Source: a delta proteobacterium ML8_F1 | Lineage (GTDB): Bacteria > Bacillota > Clostridia > Peptostreptococcales > Acidaminobacteraceae | NCBI GenBank assembly: GCA_002029975.1 | Contig: LQBE01000045.1 | Span: 1 to 34,984, forward strand | DNA length: 34,984 bases | Direction: 5' to 3' | Shown: in pieces, positions 32,503 to 34,984 of the stretch | How positions within the stretch are numbered: the stretch's first letter is position 1 | Layout: each line of letters opens with the position of its first letter | Position numbers and translations under genes: made by a program | Notes under the pieces: model-generated | What the model was told of the DNA's origin: nothing | Databases searched by the model: none | Seen by the model: only the letters and a program-made list of their open reading frames with translations

Positions 32503-33858
32503 ATGAAGATGAATTACGGTCTGCAGATGCTGCAGACGCAGAAACTGGCCCTGACCCCTGAACTCAGACAGGCTATTGAGATTCTGCAGTACAATTCCAT
32601 AGAGCTCAACGACCACATCAAAGATGAAATGCTGGAGAATCCCCTTTTGGAAATGGTTGACGAGGTAACTATCAAGGATATGGATCTCGATGCCTTTGCC
32701 AAGAGGTATTTCGCCAACCAGTATTATGAGCCCCAGGACATCAATGATGACCGCAAGGATGATTACCTGAACTTCATTCCCAAGAGCGATTCCCTCAGAG
32801 AGCACCTGCTGTTTCAACTGCAGTTCACCCTGTTGGATGAATACCACAAAAAGGTAGCGGTTTATCTGATAGAGAACATTGATGACAACGGCTATCTGGA
32901 TTACGATGAAAATTTTGTCATGAAGCAGTACGCCATTGATGAGTCGAAGCTCGAGGATATCGTCCAGACCATCCAGACCTTTGAGCCCCTGGGAGTGGGG
33001 GCGAGAAATATCCGGGAGTGTCTTTTGATTCAGATGGAATACCTGGATGTCGATGAATCAGAGCTGGCACTGGTTATTGTAAGGGATTATTTGGATGATC
33101 TGGCCAACAACCGCCTTATGAACATTGCCAAACAACTGGATAAAACCATTCTCGAGATTCAGGAGGCGGTAGACTTTATTCGCCATCTTGAACCCAAGCC
33201 CGGTCGGGCCTACTCCAGCATAAAAGACATCCGGTTCGTCAAGCCCGATGTCACAGTGACCCTGGTTGAAGGGGAATACCAGATTGCCGTCAACGAATAC
33301 ACGGCGCCCAAATTGAGAATCAGCCAGTATTACAAGGAGCTTTTGGAAAAACAGAATGTGGACCCCAAGGTGAAGGAGTACGTCCACCATAAAATCCAGT
33401 CTGCCCTGTATCTGATCAAGAGTATCGACCAGAGGAAGTCCACGATTCACAAGGTGGTGGAGGCGATTCTCAAGTATCAGCTTGATTTTTTCGTCAAAGG
33501 GAAGATGTATCTCAAAACCATGACCTTGAAGGATATCGCAGAGGTGGTGGGGGTGCACGAATCCACGGTATCCCGGGCGATCAACGGGAAATACATGCAG
33601 TGTCCCAGCGGATTGTTCGAACTGAAGTATTTCTTCCAAAGCGGTGTCAACAGCCTGTATGGTGAGGGAATCTCATCGGAAACCATCAAAATGAGTATCC
33701 AGGAAATGGTGGAGAAAGAGGACCCCAAAAAACCCCTGTCGGACCAGCAGATTTCCAATGAACTCAATGTCATGGGAATCAAGATTTCCAGAAGAACCAT
33801 TGCGAAGTACCGGGATGAAATGGGTATTCTGGGTTCCTCGAAAAGAAAGCGTTTCTAA
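32503..33858 (+). CDS. rpoN: RNA polymerase sigma-54 factor
   Basis: Sigma-54 directs RNA polymerase to -24/-12 promoters and needs AAA+ activators. Region I is glutamine/leucine-rich (LQMLQTQKLALTPELRQAIEILQYN). An acidic region II (about 50-95) follows, then the core-binding domain (EPLGVGARNIRECLLIQ), the HTH (MTLKDIAEVVGVHESTVSRA) and the C-terminal RpoN box SRRTIAKYRD (429-438). The 451-residue length is normal. GAGGT (32492-32496) is six bases from the first ATG; a second in-frame ATG at 32509 would remove two residues. No activator gene and no convincing -24/-12 site were found in the window. In some Firmicutes rpoN lies beside cggR-gap, as here. Confidence 0.97.
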   Translation: MKMNYGLQMLQTQKLALTPELRQAIEILQYNSIELNDHIKDEMLENPLLEMVDEVTIKDMDLDAFAKRYFANQYYEPQDINDDRKDDYLNFIPKSDSLREHLLFQLQFTLLDEYHKKVAVYLIENIDDNGYLDYDENFVMKQYAIDESKLEDIVQTIQTFEPLGVGARNIRECLLIQMEYLDVDESELALVIVRDYLDDLANNRLMNIAKQLDKTILEIQEAVDFIRHLEPKPGRAYSSIKDIRFVKPDVTVTLVEGEYQIAVNEYTAPKLRISQYYKELLEKQNVDPKVKEYVHHKIQSALYLIKSIDQRKSTIHKVVEAILKYQLDFFVKGKMYLKTMTLKDIAEVVGVHESTVSRAINGKYMQCPSGLFELKYFFQSGVNSLYGEGISSETIKMSIQEMVEKEDPKKPLSDQQISNELNVMGIKISRRTIAKYRDEMGILGSSKRKRF

Positions 33859-33904
33859 GCGGGCCCGAAGGGTATCTAAGAAAGGAAAGCTTTGCGTGGT
33901 GGTT

Positions 33905-33939
33905 GGGACAATTATTAGGTGCAGGGACAAATATGTACC
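33905..33939. promoter_or_regulatory. GGGAC direct repeats upstream of cggR, possible CggR operator
   Basis: GGGACA occurs at 33905-33910 and 33924-33929, 19 bases apart, each followed six bases after GGGAC by a weak partner (TAGGT, GTACC). B. subtilis CggR binds tandem GGGAC-N6-TGTCC-like repeats before its own gene. The right half-sites here are poor. Confidence 0.45.
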
Positions 33940-33952
33940 AAATGGAGGCCTT

Positions 33953-34984
33953 ATGACGAAAAACCAAGATTTTGAAAAACTTGACCTGCTGGTCCCGGAG
34001 ACCAGGGAGATTTTTCAAAGACGCTATGATCTGCTCAAACATATCGAGGTCTACGGGCCCATTGGCAGAAGAAATCTCTCTTTGAAAAGCAATCAATCAG
34101 AACGCCAGGTGCGAAATGACGGGGATTTTTTCAAGGAACGCAACCTCATCAGCTACCAGATGGAGGGCATGGTCATCACCCCGGAGGGGGTGGAGATTCT
34201 TGAAGTCCTCGAGGGAATTTCTGAATATTATAATGGCTATATGGAGTGGAAAAAAATAATTATTGAAAATCTGGGTATAAAAGACATTGTGATTGTAGAC
34301 GCCCACAGGGAAAATTTCAAGGACACCTTGAAGCGCATGGGCATACAGGGCGCCAAACTCTTGACGAAAATGACGAGGGAGGGGGATATTATCGGCCTCA
34401 CTGGAGGCACTTCTATTTATCATCTGGTGGAGAATTTCAGGCAGCAGACGGTCCTGGAACCCCCGGTGACCCTGGTGCCGGCAAGGGGAGGACTGGGCGC
34501 CACCACGAAGTATCAGGCCAATACCCTTGCTGAGAATCTTGCCCAGAAAATGACGGGGAAATACGTTCCCCTGTATACCCCGGACTCCATGAGTGATGAA
34601 GCCATGAAATACCTCAAGGAAGACCCGGCTATCAAAAAAGCCATTGATACCATTGGAGAGATCAATCTGCTGGTATTTGGAATCGGGAAGGCGGATGTCA
34701 TGGCCAGGCGGCGCAATCTCTCGAATCTTGTCTACAATGAGATTATGGCCAGCGGTGCGGTGTCTGAGGCCTTCGGTTACTATTTCAACCGAAAGGGGGA
34801 GATTGTTCATGAAATCCCCACAATTGGCATCACCCTGGAGAAGGTCAAGAGCCTGAAAAGGCTCATTGCCATAGCAGGGGGGGAGGAAAAGGCCCAGGCC
34901 ATTGTTTCTGTGACCAATATCAACAAAAACCTGGTGCTGGTGACAGATCACCAGTGTGTCCGGGAAATCATTAGAATATTAGGG
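33953..34984 (+). CDS. cggR: CggR, central glycolytic genes regulator (SorC family), 3' end cut by window
   Basis: CggR represses the lower-glycolysis operon (gap and following genes) and is released by fructose-1,6-bisphosphate. The frame is open for 344 codons to the window edge, close to the usual ~340. The N-terminus has the CggR-type HTH (RYDLLKHIEVYGPIGRRNLS, then SERQVRNDGDFFKERNLI). The SorC sugar-binding domain follows: DIIGLTGGTSIYHLVE, VTLVPARGGLG, VFGIGKADVMARRRN and VSEAFGYYFN. GGAGG (33944-33948) precedes the ATG by four bases. gapA is expected just beyond the window. Its ligand is the substrate of the fba product encoded at 8555-9484. Confidence 0.93.
   Translation, partial: MTKNQDFEKLDLLVPETREIFQRRYDLLKHIEVYGPIGRRNLSLKSNQSERQVRNDGDFFKERNLISYQMEGMVITPEGVEILEVLEGISEYYNGYMEWKKIIIENLGIKDIVIVDAHRENFKDTLKRMGIQGAKLLTKMTREGDIIGLTGGTSIYHLVENFRQQTVLEPPVTLVPARGGLGATTKYQANTLAENLAQKMTGKYVPLYTPDSMSDEAMKYLKEDPAIKKAIDTIGEINLLVFGIGKADVMARRRNLSNLVYNEIMASGAVSEAFGYYFNRKGEIVHEIPTIGITLEKVKSLKRLIAIAGGEEKAQAIVSVTNINKNLVLVTDHQCVREIIRILG

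Overview
This is chromosomal DNA from a bacterium of the Firmicutes, most likely class Clostridia. The evidence is gene content and order (tig-clpP-clpX-lon-ysxC, a CggR-type regulator, rpoN, a BMP-type nucleoside ABC transporter, DegV, short QueG), strong AAGGAGG ribosome sites, and many ATGA or GTGA start/stop overlaps. I cannot name the genus. No rRNA, tRNA, CRISPR array or prophage was seen.

Left part (1-8540, + strand): an unrecognised membrane protein and a 32-residue membrane peptide end at a terminator. recX follows. Then comes a protein-quality-control block, tig-clpP-clpX-lon, running by overlapping genes into ysxC/engB, a Nudix hydrolase and a cyclophilin. It ends at a terminator shared with the convergent genes.

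Middle (8555-10420): on the minus strand, a short membrane protein with an MltG-like C-terminal domain is followed by class II fructose-bisphosphate aldolase. Between these and the next + strand operon lies a ~340-bp remnant of an IS200/IS605-IS1341-type element. It keeps a left-end hairpin, an internal promoter, the tail of tnpB and an omega-RNA-like right end, but has no tnpA or intact tnpB. It appears to sit inside an ancestral divergent promoter region.

Next (10420-19330, + strand) is a long compact gene string: RluA-type pseudouridine synthase, a stand-alone HEPN protein resembling the HEPN half of Csm6-type CRISPR ancillary RNases (the most unusual gene here), a minimal signal peptidase I, a TGS/uridine-kinase-like nucleoside kinase, a multi-TM SpoIIE/PP2C phosphatase, an ArsR-type regulator, endonuclease IV, QueG and a Kbl-type PLP enzyme. 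A solo GNAT gene with its own terminator follows.

20218-25849 (+ strand): nth, apparently leaderless, then uppP, a DUF362/ferredoxin protein, trmL, a Na/Pi cotransporter with a PhoU tail, and degV.

25864-32401: nucleoside/nucleobase uptake. A BMP-family lipoprotein has its own promoter and terminator. A separately promoted ATPase-permease-permease operon follows, then a structured 278-bp intergenic region and an NCS2 uracil/xanthine permease. The window closes with rpoN (sigma-54) and cggR, the latter preceded by GGGAC repeats and running off the end. All identifications rest on motif recognition by eye; no database search was run.
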